This document shows positions 31,207 through 41,132 of a stretch of DNA of 64,000 bases, piece after piece. Location: NCBI GenBank assembly GCA_951848785.1, contig CATOUR010000007.1:9424001-9488000 (forward strand). The letters are read 5' to 3'. The stretch comes from Callosobruchus maculatus. Its lineage: Eukaryota; Arthropoda; Insecta; Coleoptera; Chrysomelidae. Numbering within the stretch: position 1 is the first letter of the stretch; each line of letters begins with the position of its first letter. The notes under the pieces were generated by a model. It made no database searches, was not told the DNA's origin, and saw nothing but the letters and a program-made list of their open reading frames with translations. Position numbers and translations under genes: made by a program.

Positions 31207-33703
31207 TGATGAAAACCTCAGCCTAAGCTTTCTCGCTCAAAAGTCTAATTTTGAGCAAAACAGCCTGTTGTACGAGGAGTCGCCATTAGAATCGTACAAC
31301 AGGCCGTTCTGTACAAGAGAACTGGAATATGCATTGGCGGAGACAGGAGACACAGCTCCTGGCATAGATAGCATACATTATGAGATGATCAGGCAGTTAC
31401 CTGAAAGCGCAAAGCTCCAGCTCCTTAATTTATATAACAACATATGGAGTAGTAATATCTTTCCAGACGAATGGAGGCTAGCTGTGATCATTCCTATCCT
31501 AAAGCAAGAAAAAGATCCAATGCTTACATCTAGCTATAGACCTATATCTTTGATATCCTGTCTGAGCAAGTTACTTGAGAAAATGGTAAGCAGGAGACTT
31601 ATGTGGTATCTGGAATCAAATGGCATCATTTCAAAATTCCAGTCCGGACATAGACAGCACAGGTCGGCAGTTGATAATTTAGTGTACATGGAAAACTACA
31701 TACAAACTGGCTTCATTAACAAAAAACACACTGTTGCTGTATTCCTTGACCTTGAAAAAGCCTTCGATACCACTTGGAGGTATAACATACTAGACACCAT
31801 CAAACAGTGGGGGATGAAAGGTAACCTGCCAAGATATGTCCAACAATTTTTAATGAACAGAAAATTCACTATAAGGTATGGTTCACAACTATCAGAGCAT
31901 CGACACATGGAAAACGGAGTACCACAAGGATCTACTCTAAGTGCTGTACTTTTCTCTATTGCTGTAAACAATCTCCTAAATAGTATCGAAGGCCCAGTTG
32001 AAAAAATCATGTATGTGGACGATCTAACAATCTTCTATAGTGGAAATTCGATAGAGGAAGTCAGCGAAGAGTTGCAGACAGCTATTGACAAATTGACCAG
32101 CACAGCATCGAGCCTCGGTTTTAATTTTTCCACTGCCAAATCACACTGCATCCATTTTTGTCGGCTTCGAACCCCACACGAGGATCCCAAACTAAAGATA
32201 CGCAACAGGGACATCACATGCAAGACAACAACAAAATTCTTAGGGGTCATATGGGACAACAAATTAAATTGGAATGCCCATTTGGAGGACTTAATCACTA
32301 GGTGCAAGAAAACAATGAATATTCTCAAAACGGTATCAAATCTGACCTGGGGTGGAGATAGAGACACGCTTTTAGTGATATATAGGACATTGATAATGTC
32401 CAAAATAGACTATGGTTGCCTAGTGTATGGTTCGGCGAGAAAATCCAAACTGCAGCGTTTAGACGCCGTTCATGCTGAAGGTCTAAGACTAGCGCTAGGA
32501 GCATTCCGAACAAGTCCTATCAACGCACTGTGCTGTGAGGCCGGGATTCCCCCTTTAAGATACCGAAGGAAACATATGTTGACAAACTATGCTGCAAAAA
32601 TATTAGCGCAACCAAACCACCCAAACTACCCGTTTTTTTCGGAGAACATTGATCCCGTGTATCACAATAGAGCAGCATACACCCGCCCTGCAGGCATCCG
32701 GTTCAGAGAATGGATGGAATCGGAATCTATTTCTGATGTACCAGACCTCTACAGCCTAGGCGCCTGTGAAGTTCCGCCTTGGGAATTGAGCAGGCCTAGA
32801 CTGGACTTGGAGTGTCAAGAGTACAGCAGAAAGAGTGCGTCACCATTCTTGCTGAAAACTGCATTTTACAAGGTTATCGACAAACATCCTGGTGCGATCA
32901 AAATATATACCGATGGATCGAAAACGGAACAAGGAGTAGGAAGCGCCATCTATATCACAGACGCCGCATGCTCGTGGTCACTACCGCCTCAAAGTACAGT
33001 TTATACCGCCGAGCTGTATGCAATATGGCAGGCACTCCGTTTTATAGAGCGTTCCGTGTCGCGGACATTTCTCATATGCTCGGACTCGCTAAGTTCTCTA
33101 GAAGCCATGAGCGATATGTACACCAAAGATCCGCTTGTACAAAGAATATTAGCTGTTATAAATTTCCTGCATCATGAGCAAAAAACAGTTATTTTTGTGT
33201 GGACACCAAGTCATGTCGGCATATCTGGCAATGAAGCTGCTGACGAGGCTGCTAGGCAAGCAGCTCAGTCAGATGAGGTCCCTGAAGGCGTACCAATTAG
33301 ATCAGATGATTTGAAAGGCTGGTTTAAAGAGAAAATATGGGAATCGTGGCAGGAGGAATGGAACGGTTGCGAAACCCATCTGACGCAGATAAAAAGAAAG
33401 GTGAAAGCATGGAATTCTCCATCAGGCAACAGAAGGGAACAAGTTGTCATAACAAGGATGAGGATAGGACATACTCGTCTGACCTCCTCGCACATGTACC
33501 TAAGACAATCAGTGCCGGAATGCGAAGAATGTGGCTGTGCAATTACAATCAAACACATATTAACAGAATGCAGAAGATACGAGGTACAAAGGCGGAACTG
33601 TCACTTACCGAACAATATCACATCCATATTGGGTGAAAACCAGGAAAATCAAAAAAAAGCGATACTCTTCCTAAAAAACACGAATTTATTTTACAAAGTG
33701 TGA
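31154..33703 (+). CDS. LINE ORF2 C-terminal part: reverse transcriptase and RNase H
   Basis: 849 open residues; the ATG is only the first Met of the shifted frame. RT blocks: TSSYRPISLISCLSKLLEKM, FQSGHRQHRSAVDNL, AVFLDLEKAFDTTW, NGVPQGSTLSAVLFSIAVNN, YVDD at residues 287-290 and FLGVIWDNKLNWNAHL. RNase H starts near residue 583: IYTDGSKTEQGVGSAIY (TDGS from 586), VYTAELYAIW, ICSDSLSSLEAM and WTPSHVGISGNEAADEAA, so all four acidic residues are present. A C-terminal CEECGCAITIKHILTEC motif follows. It copies LINE RNA into DNA at the nicked target. No internal stop; only the upstream frameshift spoils it. Confidence 0.95.
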   Translation: MINSRSSAFADYFEDIYSDENLSLSFLAQKSNFEQNSLLYEESPLESYNRPFCTRELEYALAETGDTAPGIDSIHYEMIRQLPESAKLQLLNLYNNIWSSNIFPDEWRLAVIIPILKQEKDPMLTSSYRPISLISCLSKLLEKMVSRRLMWYLESNGIISKFQSGHRQHRSAVDNLVYMENYIQTGFINKKHTVAVFLDLEKAFDTTWRYNILDTIKQWGMKGNLPRYVQQFLMNRKFTIRYGSQLSEHRHMENGVPQGSTLSAVLFSIAVNNLLNSIEGPVEKIMYVDDLTIFYSGNSIEEVSEELQTAIDKLTSTASSLGFNFSTAKSHCIHFCRLRTPHEDPKLKIRNRDITCKTTTKFLGVIWDNKLNWNAHLEDLITRCKKTMNILKTVSNLTWGGDRDTLLVIYRTLIMSKIDYGCLVYGSARKSKLQRLDAVHAEGLRLALGAFRTSPINALCCEAGIPPLRYRRKHMLTNYAAKILAQPNHPNYPFFSENIDPVYHNRAAYTRPAGIRFREWMESESISDVPDLYSLGACEVPPWELSRPRLDLECQEYSRKSASPFLLKTAFYKVIDKHPGAIKIYTDGSKTEQGVGSAIYITDAACSWSLPPQSTVYTAELYAIWQALRFIERSVSRTFLICSDSLSSLEAMSDMYTKDPLVQRILAVINFLHHEQKTVIFVWTPSHVGISGNEAADEAARQAAQSDEVPEGVPIRSDDLKGWFKEKIWESWQEEWNGCETHLTQIKRKVKAWNSPSGNRREQVVITRMRIGHTRLTSSHMYLRQSVPECEECGCAITIKHILTECRRYEVQRRNCHLPNNITSILGENQENQKKAILFLKNTNLFYKV

Positions 33704-33807
33704 ATACGTAAACAAACTATGCTAACCTGGGAACAACGGGTAAATAATGCGACGCTTTTTCTCTAATGAGAAGCGAAACGCGGCTAATAACTTGAATTGT
33801 TGATGCC

Positions 33808-33844
<37 letters not shown>
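33704..33844 (+). other. LINE 3' UTR and 35-nt poly(A)
   Basis: Short UTR, then an uninterrupted A-run from 33810 to 33844. Pure A rather than TAA repeats distinguishes it from the Drosophila I-factor end. The long uninterrupted run suggests recent insertion. Confidence 0.9.
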
Positions 33845-33846
<2 letters not shown>

Positions 33847-34825
33847 TAGAAAGAAAAATTCAATGTATAGATCTTAAAAATTAAGGCCAATTAGCAGAAA
33901 AATAAAGCAAAATAAAGCAAATTAAATTCGTATAATGTGATTTATGGAAATAATGCGTAATAGTTGTTATGATCTCTAATGCTGCCCTATACCTATGAAG
34001 GCAAATCAACTTGAATAATTTTTATGTAACAGATAATTGGACAAGAACAACTCTTTCAACGAGAACTAGCTTGTTTCATTCTGTTAGCTTACACCAAAGT
34101 TGCTGCCATTCAAATAAATACTTTTGCCCCACCACTACATCTTACAAGACAGATAAAAACAGAATTAAAAAAAAATCGAAAATTATCCAGTCTACATGAC
34201 GGTAGAATTTATAATATTGCATATTTTTTGAGAAAAAGCCTTTTGTCTGATTGTTATAACTGTTACGCCCCTAGCGGCTACTTTCTGAACTTGAAAATAA
34301 ATTCCAGCGAATTGTCGTAGTCGATTTACCTAATATAGAAGCTATATGATTAACGGTTACCGAGATATTGCCGGTGTCCATCCTTAGTAAGCCACATTGT
34401 ACAGTACTTCCTTCGTGCCCTCAAGTTACATAATATAGCATGAAAGGGTATGTTTTTGAAAAAGTTCGTCTACTATGCTGTGGACTAGTTTGAGAAAATT
34501 ATGTTTAGAGTTTGCATCGCAAATCTTCAGGAATCACTGTCCATTTCAGATATAAAAGCGTGCTTCAAGCTATATATTTGTTGATAAAATATGATAGAAA
34601 GCTATTTAGAATGAAGACTACGAGATGATAGATAGGCACGTAGTTTATAGTGTACTTCCCATATGTAGAAAATCATGTGTGTAAAAAAGTTTATCGACTA
34701 TACTGCCGGTATATCTTTGCACTTGTTTAAGAAAACTTGTTCAGAATTTGCATCCAAAATACCCAAAAATTAGCCTTCTTCTAAAATAGGAAGGCATGCT
34801 GCAAGCTATGCAGTTAATAAATATA
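33845..34825. other. Unassigned AT-rich interval
   Basis: No gene, RNA or repeat boundary recognised. Two stretches (34500-34560 and 34740-34800) share an AAGGCATGC-type pattern with weak similarity, possibly old duplicates. Confidence 0.35.
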
Positions 34826-34829
34826 CCAC

Positions 34830-35880
34830 CACGTATGCTTTCCACCCGCGTAATCTTCTGCTTCGTCATATTGTTCTATCCTTCAACTGCTTCGTCCAGA
34901 AGCTGTCAACCAGTGATTCAGCCAATGCCTGCTCCAGCTCCTTTTCTCTTACTTTATGCAAATATGCCTGGCCTCTCTTCGCATCACCAAATGACTCGCT
35001 TGAAACTGTTTTCAGCTTTAAGCTGCGCCAACAATTCTCTCAACTAAGACTCCTCGACAACGGCCTTTTTATCTTCAGCAAGCTCGTATTTCAGGTTCTT
35101 TTTAAAAAATATACTATCAGCTTCCATCTGAGTAATCCTCTGTGTGAGAGCCGCGTCTTCGTCCTTAACTTGCTGACATCCTTTTTCCACCTTCTTCAGC
35201 TGACTCAAGCCTTCAGTCTCTTCATTCCATCCTCAAACCAGCAACTTTTTTGTTTTTTTTTTGCTAAGCTTCCTCAAGGCTACCTCGGCAGATTCATCTT
35301 GTCTCTGTCAAACTTAATCTTAATATCCACACTTCTTCACACATATTTCTGACAGTCAAGCAACTGCTTCAAACCATCCCTGTCTGCTGTAAGTTTACTC
35401 ATAGTTACCTCGTTGTTGAAGCTTGGCGATACTGTCTTCGTTGTTCTTCACCTAACTCTTCATGTCTCTGTTAAACTGTTTGTTTATTAAACGTATTATG
35501 CCTTGCTTAGATTTCATCTTGTTCGCATACTCATCTGCTTCCTCTACATCCACCTGAATCTTCTCAACCTGTATACTTGTATAGTGCAGCCTACCCAAAA
35601 ATGCTCCTCCTTCTGCTCATATCTCCAGCATGTAAGCTTCTCAGTACCTTCTAGAACTGTGCGAACTGGCAGGTTTCTATCGAAGAGACCTCTTTTTCTT
35701 GGAATAAATGAAGGAGCACTGATCCCAGCCTCATCACATTCTTCTACAGAGCACATCCTCTTTGTTCATTCGCATGGCTTTTTGACCAAAGCATACTGAG
35801 GCTGGATAGTCTTTTAGTGCGCTGAACGTCCAGTTCCGCAATGGCTTCAAAAAGCTGAAGAGCAGCAACGTATTCCTGTG
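34830..35880 (-). pseudogene. Decayed coiled-coil protein pseudogene
   Basis: The minus strand encodes, in broken frames, VISPIVTQEYVAALQLFEAI, then VEKIQVDVEEADEYANKMKS, NEDSIAKLQQRG, LSQLKKVEKGCQQVKDEDAA, LTQRITQMEADSIFFKKNLK and a YELAEDKKAVVEES block followed by LRELLAQLKAENSF. Heptad-like spacing of Leu/Ile/Val with Lys/Glu is typical of a long coiled coil. Stops and frameshifts recur roughly every 50-80 residues and no introns separate the blocks, so a retrocopy is likely. I do not recognise the parent; ciliary or cytoskeletal coiled-coil proteins are possible. Plus-strand frames here are shadows. Confidence 0.6.
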
Positions 35881-36258
35881 TCACAATAGGACTGATGACA
35901 AATACTCATTTGGCTAACATTTGGACTTGTATGCAAACGTGATCAAATTCTCCTTGGCTTGGGATATCTAGATGACATCTAGACGATTCTAGATCCCACA
36001 TCTGACAGTCGCGAAATCCCCAGATGATTCGATGACGATATGTACTTCCACTATCTTACGAAGCTACTGCGATCGGAACAGATCGGTAGTTTTTGACGTT
36101 TTTCGATGTCGTCGGTCTCAGAGACCGTGGACTAGCAACGAAAGATTAAGGGTTAGTGCCCATTCTCACTTCACAAAATATACAGGAGTAACTCTCCCCT
36201 TTTAAGTGAAATATTAAACAAGTTGCATATGATATTAAATTGTTACCTACCATCACTG
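35881..36258. other. Unassigned interval
   Basis: Contains TCGGTCTCAGAGACCGTGG, an inverted relative of a tract at 7280. No gene seen. Confidence 0.3.
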
Positions 36259-36492
36259 CTACTCTAGAAAATTACTTGATGCATTAGGCCATTTTTGAGG
36301 TTGGGTTTGAATAGGTACATCAGGGATGATAGTACAATTAGAACATGTTGATTTAGGCCTCTCTTCATCACAGGGGAAATCCATGGAAGTTTTAAATGGA
36401 TTGTGTGTACAAGCTCTCCGTTTAGTTTGGGAGCACACATCAGAGGCAGTGGCGTTACTGTAATATCTGTACATGCTCATGACATGCCGCAA
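36259..36492 (-). CDS. Unassigned Cys-containing open frame, possible exon
   Basis: 77 residues with five Cys and mixed composition (SNATASDVCSQTKRRACTHN, SMDFPCDEERPKSTCSNCTI). Composition is less repetitive than the surrounding junk frames. It ends at a TAG followed by AT-rich DNA. A possible splice acceptor (TACAGATATTACAG) lies inside the start region. No family recognised; could equally be chance or old transposon coding sequence. Confidence 0.25.
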   Translation of the reverse strand: MRHVMSMYRYYSNATASDVCSQTKRRACTHNPFKTSMDFPCDEERPKSTCSNCTIIPDVPIQTQPQKWPNASSNFLE

Positions 36493-36831
36493 TTGTTATG
36501 AAATGTTTTAGGCCCAGTTTTATAATCGTTAGTTAACTAGTGGTTTCACTATACATGTTGTCATGTATAGGGTGCAGCACTAACCACACTTTACTCTCGA
36601 TCTCAAAAACAGCGCATAATATCGAAAATTGCTTTAGACTGGTTTGTAGAGAATTTAATCCTCTTTAACTCTCCTAATAACTGAAAATGTCATAGAGTGC
36701 AAAGCAGACGAGGTATTAGCAAAAAAATGATTTTTATGACATTTGACAATATCTCAAGACACCTGTCTCGTCGCCTATTAATCAACTTACTATCGACCTT
36801 CAATCTTTCAAAGCCTACTTGAGAACTACAT

Positions 36832-37784
36832 CCCTAAATTTCCTTGACACATGATATTCTCGTAACAAAAAAAGGTTCAAACGAAAACAGAGTCGATTTT
36901 TGAAGGTACCATAGGGCCTATCATGCCATGCTTTTAAAATATTTTTTCTGTACGTCAGCCCTTAAAGGTCACCCCGAATTTTTATTTTTCAAATAGCATC
37001 CCATAGGTTTCCCCACTTAAATAATATCCCTATTATATTTAAAATCTTGGGATACCTATGATTTTATAAGCAAACGTATTTTTTGCATGAAATCACAAGC
37101 ACAATATTTAAGTAAAATAAGAATTTGCTTGATGCAAAAAGTGGATAAAAAATAAAACTAAGTGGGTCTTAAATGGTACCTACTTAATACATATTTTCGG
37201 AAACATAATTATGTCTCACAAAAATCCTTATTTTATTTATCTTATTCTTATGAAATTGGAAAAAAATTGTTTGTATCTGAAATAAAGGCAGTACACGATT
37301 TTAAATAAAATAGTGACCTCACTTGCGTAGGAAAAACTGAGGGCTGCTATTTGAAAAAAGTTGGGGATGAGTTTTTGGGGGTTGAAGTACAAAAAAAATT
37401 TCGGAAGCATGGTATGATAGGCCATTCAGATCCCTTGAAAAACCCACTTCGCTTTCTTTTTAACTGTTTTTCTTACGAAAATATTACATCTTAAATAAAT
37501 CCTTATTTTATTCAACTTATGCCTATGAATTTACCAAAAAAGTAGGATTGTGCATAAAATCAAAGCGGCTACAAGATTTTCAATAAAATACGGACTTAAT
37601 TTGTGTATCAAAAACTATGGGGTGCTGTTTTAAAAAACTAAGTTGTGGGTGAGTTATAAGGGTTGAAGTACAAAAAAAATAAGCGTGGTATAATAGACCC
37701 TATAGCACTATCAAAAATGTCACTCAATTTTCGCTTGAACTCATTCATGTTACGAGAATATCACGTGTCAAGAAAATTCAGGAA
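36832..37784. mobile_element. Foldback element with ~100-bp inverted termini
   Basis: The left arm TTCCTTGACACATGATATTC, TCGTAACA, CATAGGGCCTATCATGCC is inverted at the right: GGTATAATAGACCCTATAGC, TACGAGAATATCACGTGTCA, AGAAAATTCAGG. An additional inverted copy, GGTATGATAGGCC at about 37411, lies internally, so the element has three related arms. Internal AAATAATATCC/ACTTTATTT motifs repeat. No coding capacity; target duplication not resolved. Confidence 0.75.
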
Positions 37785-37975
37785 AGCTCTGTATATTAAA
37801 TAATAACTCCCTCGAAATAGTGTAAAACTAAAAACTTTGATTTTTTGTTTGCACATGAAAGCTACTATTATGCGATAGGAGACAATTTCAACGTTATCAG
37901 TATGAAAATTACACATAATAATACAAAATATGGTAGTAGCTATTATTTTTGCTCCTTTTTACCGATTAGGTAACG

Positions 37976-37983
37976 TATAAATA
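37976..37983 (+). promoter_or_regulatory. TATA box TATAAATA of the small peptide gene
   Basis: Perfect TATAAATA lies 68 bp upstream of the ATG at 38044. A start of transcription near 38003-38008 (TTCACCATCA) would give a ~40-nt leader, typical of small insect effector-peptide genes. Inferred from sequence only. Confidence 0.6.
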
Positions 37984-38043
37984 CCGAAAGTTCTGAAGCT
38001 TCACCATCATGTTCCCAATACAACCGTCCACAAAACATTCAAG

Positions 38044-38113
38044 ATGAAACTGTTCTACATCCTCTTCCTAATCGCATGCTTCATGTTCTTCCAAATGTCG
38101 ACTGTTTCTGCAC
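38044..38113 (+). CDS. Exon 1 of a small secreted peptide gene (signal peptide)
   Basis: ATG followed by 23 codons: MKLFYILFLIACFMFF then QMSTVSA. The exon has a Lys near the start, a 13-15-residue hydrophobic core and a small-residue cleavage end (V-S-A), a classic signal peptide. It runs into a strong donor CAC|GTAAGT, with 1 extra base giving phase 1. A TATA box and short leader precede it. No intron-free continuation makes sense. With exon 2 the product is 53 residues. Export by the secretory pathway is expected; an antimicrobial or other effector role is possible but unproven. Confidence 0.65.
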
Positions 38114-38303
38114 GTAAGTATTGATATAAAGTGAAAACATGTTTTCAGTGGTGATACTTGAATCGCGATTGATTTGTAGAATAGCTGGCATCTAATATAT
38201 TTTCAACTGTCAAAAAAATCTTTCCTCACCATGCGATTCTCTCAAAAGGTTTATGTATGAGATCTCTCCAGTGTATAATAAAAACAGTAAATGGTTGTAT
38301 AGC

Positions 38304-38852
38304 TTAAGGGGCCTGGATACACACATTTTTTATACATACGTACTTGCCATGTAAAACACCGACTCACAATTTCTTGCATAACTCACTCTATGTTCAAATT
38401 ACATATATAATATTTCAGAAGGCGATAGTTAAGACCTTATTGAGTGACAACTATTTTCGATTTTCTCAAGAAAGTTTTTTAGTGTGCAAAAAAACTCGCA
38501 ATGCAAAATCATACATTCTATAATTGCCTGTAATTTAACAACCAAACACGACATCAAAAAAGGCTAAATAGCTGCACAAGCGTAAGCTTTTTTCTTCAAT
38601 TTGCTCTTTGAGTTATTACTGTAAGTTTAAAGGTAACGTCAGGAGCTTGGAAATGCGAAATTCGTTTTTATGGAGACCTTTGGACCTTACCTTTGAACCT
38701 TTTGACTTTACCTTTGGATTTTTGGACTTATCTCCCCTCATCTTAGACACACACACCTAAGAGAGGGAACAGGCGGCCACGCCTCCTCGCTAACACGGGA
38801 ATACGTCTTTTCTTGGACTCTCAATTTCGCGCGCTATACCCTAGACCCTTAA
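38304..38852. mobile_element. TTAA-flanked MITE, copy 1
   Basis: TTAA at 38304-38307 and 38849-38852 brackets GGGGCCTGGATACACACATT at the left and CGCTATACCCTAGACCC at the right, which are imperfect inverted ends. The interior (GCTTGGAAATGCG, CGCCTCCTCGCTAACACGGG) matches 58728-59251 throughout. TTAA duplications are typical of piggyBac-like and a few other elements. Lies in the intron of the peptide gene. Confidence 0.8.
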
Positions 38853-39559
38853 GAGTGTACATTGAGGTCAGCATACAGAAAATGTTTTTTGGAAAGAGAA
38901 AAATAAGTCTTAGCTTCTATACTACATGATAATAATGATTATAGGAGGCTATGTAAATTCGAAAGCTGACCTTCAATCCATACAATATACCTACTGTAAG
39001 TTTGATTGTGAGTGTAAATCAATACTGTGTAAAGCTGCAATAAATCAGACTATGGGTTTTTCCAGGCTTACTTATGCTTAGACATAAAGTAGACAGTTTA
39101 CAGTTACTTAGGTATTGCAATACATGTTGCAGTTTTCGGTAACAATCAATTATGATGCTGCTCCTCAAAGTTATTTTTGGCTATACGAAATTAGAACATT
39201 AACATACTATGGTAAGACCTTTTTCCGGCGCCGCATGGTGTATGCTGTCAGCAAGGTCATGGAAATCCATTACGGTGCAAAAAGTTTATTGTTTTTGTCA
39301 CTTTACCTATACCTTTAATTGCCAACTCTTCAAGACATTACTTTCTTGAACTAACATTGCGATCTTTTAACAGAAACCCAGGGGCCCAGACACATTCTAC
39401 ATATACTAATTCTATAAATCACTTTTCATAATAATGATTTCAATTATGATACAAGTACGTCAATAGTATGAAACAATAGCACCCAGCACCATAATATTAT
39501 GAGCTCTGTGATACAGTAGGTAGAAACTGCCATTCTGCAAAAACGTCTCGAAGATTTGC

Positions 39560-40830
39560 CTACGTACGACTGGAATTATTGTATTTACACCTCAATAAGT
39601 AGTAAAGTACGTTGAATGAACAAATGACTGAAAGAACGAGAGAGACCTTCTGGTAACGAGAATTACTAGTGCATAGGCCTACAGGCGGCCCTTCTGTACC
39701 TCTCATTACCCTAATTCCCAAGTCCTGCCCCCTCATCATAAACATGAGGATGGCTATGGGTCCTGCCCACATTAAGTCTTCAGGTTCGAGGACCCTTGAT
39801 ACTGAAGAAGTTTACAATGACAAATAGTGTATGCCGATGACTCTTCCTCCTTGCCACAGTGTGCACACGTTGCCGTCGGGGCGCTTGCCACTCCCATCAC
39901 ATACAAGTGACGTCTGAAGATGTTATGGTCAGATAGCAGGCCCACAAGTAACCTTAGCCGACTTCAGTCCAGTGAGAGACAGAACCGGTCCACCTTGGCC
40001 AGAGAACCTATAATAAGTCCTCTAGCTTGACGGAGATTATTATTATTTTTTTTTAACAAAAAAGTGCAGCCCGGGCTCCGACACACCGAGCTGCTGTTCC
40101 ATTACCCAATGACTACTCCTCACACCGTGAGGTGAGCAATCACTGGGTCCGCGAATCGTGCGCCCTAAGTAGACGAAGGGACCCAAGGATGACTGCCTTC
40201 TGCATTCTGGCGGCTAAGATGTGCGCCGCCGCACTATTATTATTTATTCATACAAGTATCAGTACAAATAAAGGCCACCTTTGAAAGTGATAACTTGTAT
40301 AAAGGTATTGGCTGATAATAATGAAACATTAAATTTTTTACACTTCGTGACAGATCTAGCAGGTCTTCAGCAGCGGTCTTCAGTCCCACAGCCGGCTCAG
40401 AACCCAGGAAATTCTTCCTCGACCCCTTCATTACCTCGAACGCTAGCATAACTTGGCACCCTCGGTACCCTCATAAGTGACACCTGACGTCTTGCTGAAA
40501 TGTCATCCAAGAGCTTAGTGTGAATCTACAAGGATTTAATGCTTCTGGATATCAGAGCAGATAGTAGCCTGCCTCCTAGGTCCCTTGAGTAGAGAGGCAC
40601 AAGCCAAAATCGCATACATTTTTGCTTTGAATACCGTGGTGTATCCTCCAACAGAGAGGGAGAGCTTTGATATTAGCCCGCAGAACCCAGCGCGAGTAAC
40701 GTACATTTTGGTCGGAGATAAAGCCTTCATTAGTAGTACAGTCAGTTCCACACATAACAGCAGCAGCTTTCCACTTCTGGTAATATTATGTACCATTTTC
40801 ACTCTCCAAATAATTATGCAATGAGAACAT
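39560..40830 (-). pseudogene. I-like LINE remnant (RNase H to C-terminus), same family as 28239-29173
   Basis: Upstream half (40830-40250): GGYTTVFKAKMYAILACASL and RRQATICSDIQKH of RNase H, then GSEPAVGLKTAAED, cf. GPEPALGLSAN. Downstream half (40030-39560): LRQARGLIIGSL, RLRLLVGLLSDHNIFRRHLY and CAHCGKEEESSAYTICHC, cf. the 28.9-kb copy. Stops and frameshifts are frequent. A SINE-like insert at 40037-40240 separates the halves. It sits antisense inside the predicted intron. Confidence 0.85.
40037..40240 (-). mobile_element. SINE-like family 2, longest copy (~200 bp)
   Basis: On the minus strand it starts AGTGCGGCGGCGCACATCTT, runs through GCACGATTCGCGGACCCAGT, TCACGGTGTGAGGAG and GGAACAGCAGCTCGGTG, and ends GGGCTGCACTTTTTTGTT followed by A-rich tail. 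AATAATAAT stands on both sides, suggesting a target duplication in LINE sequence. Related partial copies lie at 15296 and 55335. No A/B boxes are clear. Confidence 0.65.
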
Positions 40831-40964
40831 CCGTGTCGAAAAAATGTGTGACGAGAACATCAATATTAGTTTCAGATTTTGCATTAGATAATAATTGTAG
40901 TATGGCTAGTCATATATTATTATTTTGTACATATTTATAATGTAAATTGTTTCCTTAATTTCAG

Positions 40965-41056
40965 AAGTACAATGGGGACATCGCTGTGGCCATTTGGTTT
41001 GTAACATGCATCAGGGTTGTGTAGAACAAGGAGGATTCCGATGTGTAAACGTATGA
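40965..41056 (+). CDS. Exon 2 of small secreted peptide gene (four-Cys mature peptide)
   Basis: Follows acceptor TTCCTTAATTTCAG. Completing the split codon gives Gln, then 29 residues beginning VQWGHRC and ending FRCVNV before TGA. Cysteine spacing is C-x4-C-x5-C-x7-C, so two disulfides are possible. With exon 1 the coding length is 162 nt including stop, in frame, and the mature part is about 30 residues. Short, Cys-paired, secreted and TATA-driven fits insect antimicrobial or effector peptides, but the spacing does not match defensins (six Cys) and I recognise no family. AATAAA at 41127 supports a 3' end. Confidence 0.6.
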
Positions 41057-41126
41057 ACTGCTAGGATACTTGACCATGAAATGACATATTTACTTTATAT
41101 AGATGCACTTGACTTTGAACTAGTTC

Positions 41127-41132
41127 AATAAA
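41127..41132 (+). promoter_or_regulatory. Polyadenylation signal AATAAA of the peptide gene
   Basis: AATAAA 71 bases after the stop, giving a 3' UTR of about 90-100 nt. Common motif in AT-rich DNA, so supportive only in context. Confidence 0.5.

Larger units (their letters stand above)
27629..33844 (+). mobile_element. Nearly complete I-like LINE with ORF1, ORF2 and poly(A)
   Basis: Order: ORF1 nucleocapsid-type protein (27629 to 29953, broken by a nested LINE), a 62-bp gap, ORF2 endonuclease (30016), reverse transcriptase, RNase H and C-terminal Cys-His motif (to 33703), a ~105-bp 3' UTR and a 35-nt A-run (33810-33844). RNase H together with ORF1 zinc knuckles places it in the I/Jockey-related group of arthropod LINEs. 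The 5' end is truncated: ORF1 has no upstream ATG before a stop at 27626. A one-base frameshift near 31160-31175 splits ORF2. Coding sequence is otherwise open and motifs are intact, so it is a young but defective copy. Confidence 0.93.
38114..40964 (+). other. Predicted 2.85-kb intron, largely transposon-filled
   Basis: GTAAGT at the 5' end and TTCCTTAATTTCAG at the 3' end. Contents: a TTAA-flanked MITE (38304-38852), AT-rich sequence, a minus-strand LINE remnant (39560-40830) and a SINE-like insert (40037-40240). Without these the intron would be about 1 kb. Confidence 0.55.

Noticed and set aside
35170..35799. Plus-strand Ser/Leu/Phe-rich frames resembling membrane segments
   Set aside because: They are antisense shadows of the Lys/Glu-rich coiled-coil pseudogene.
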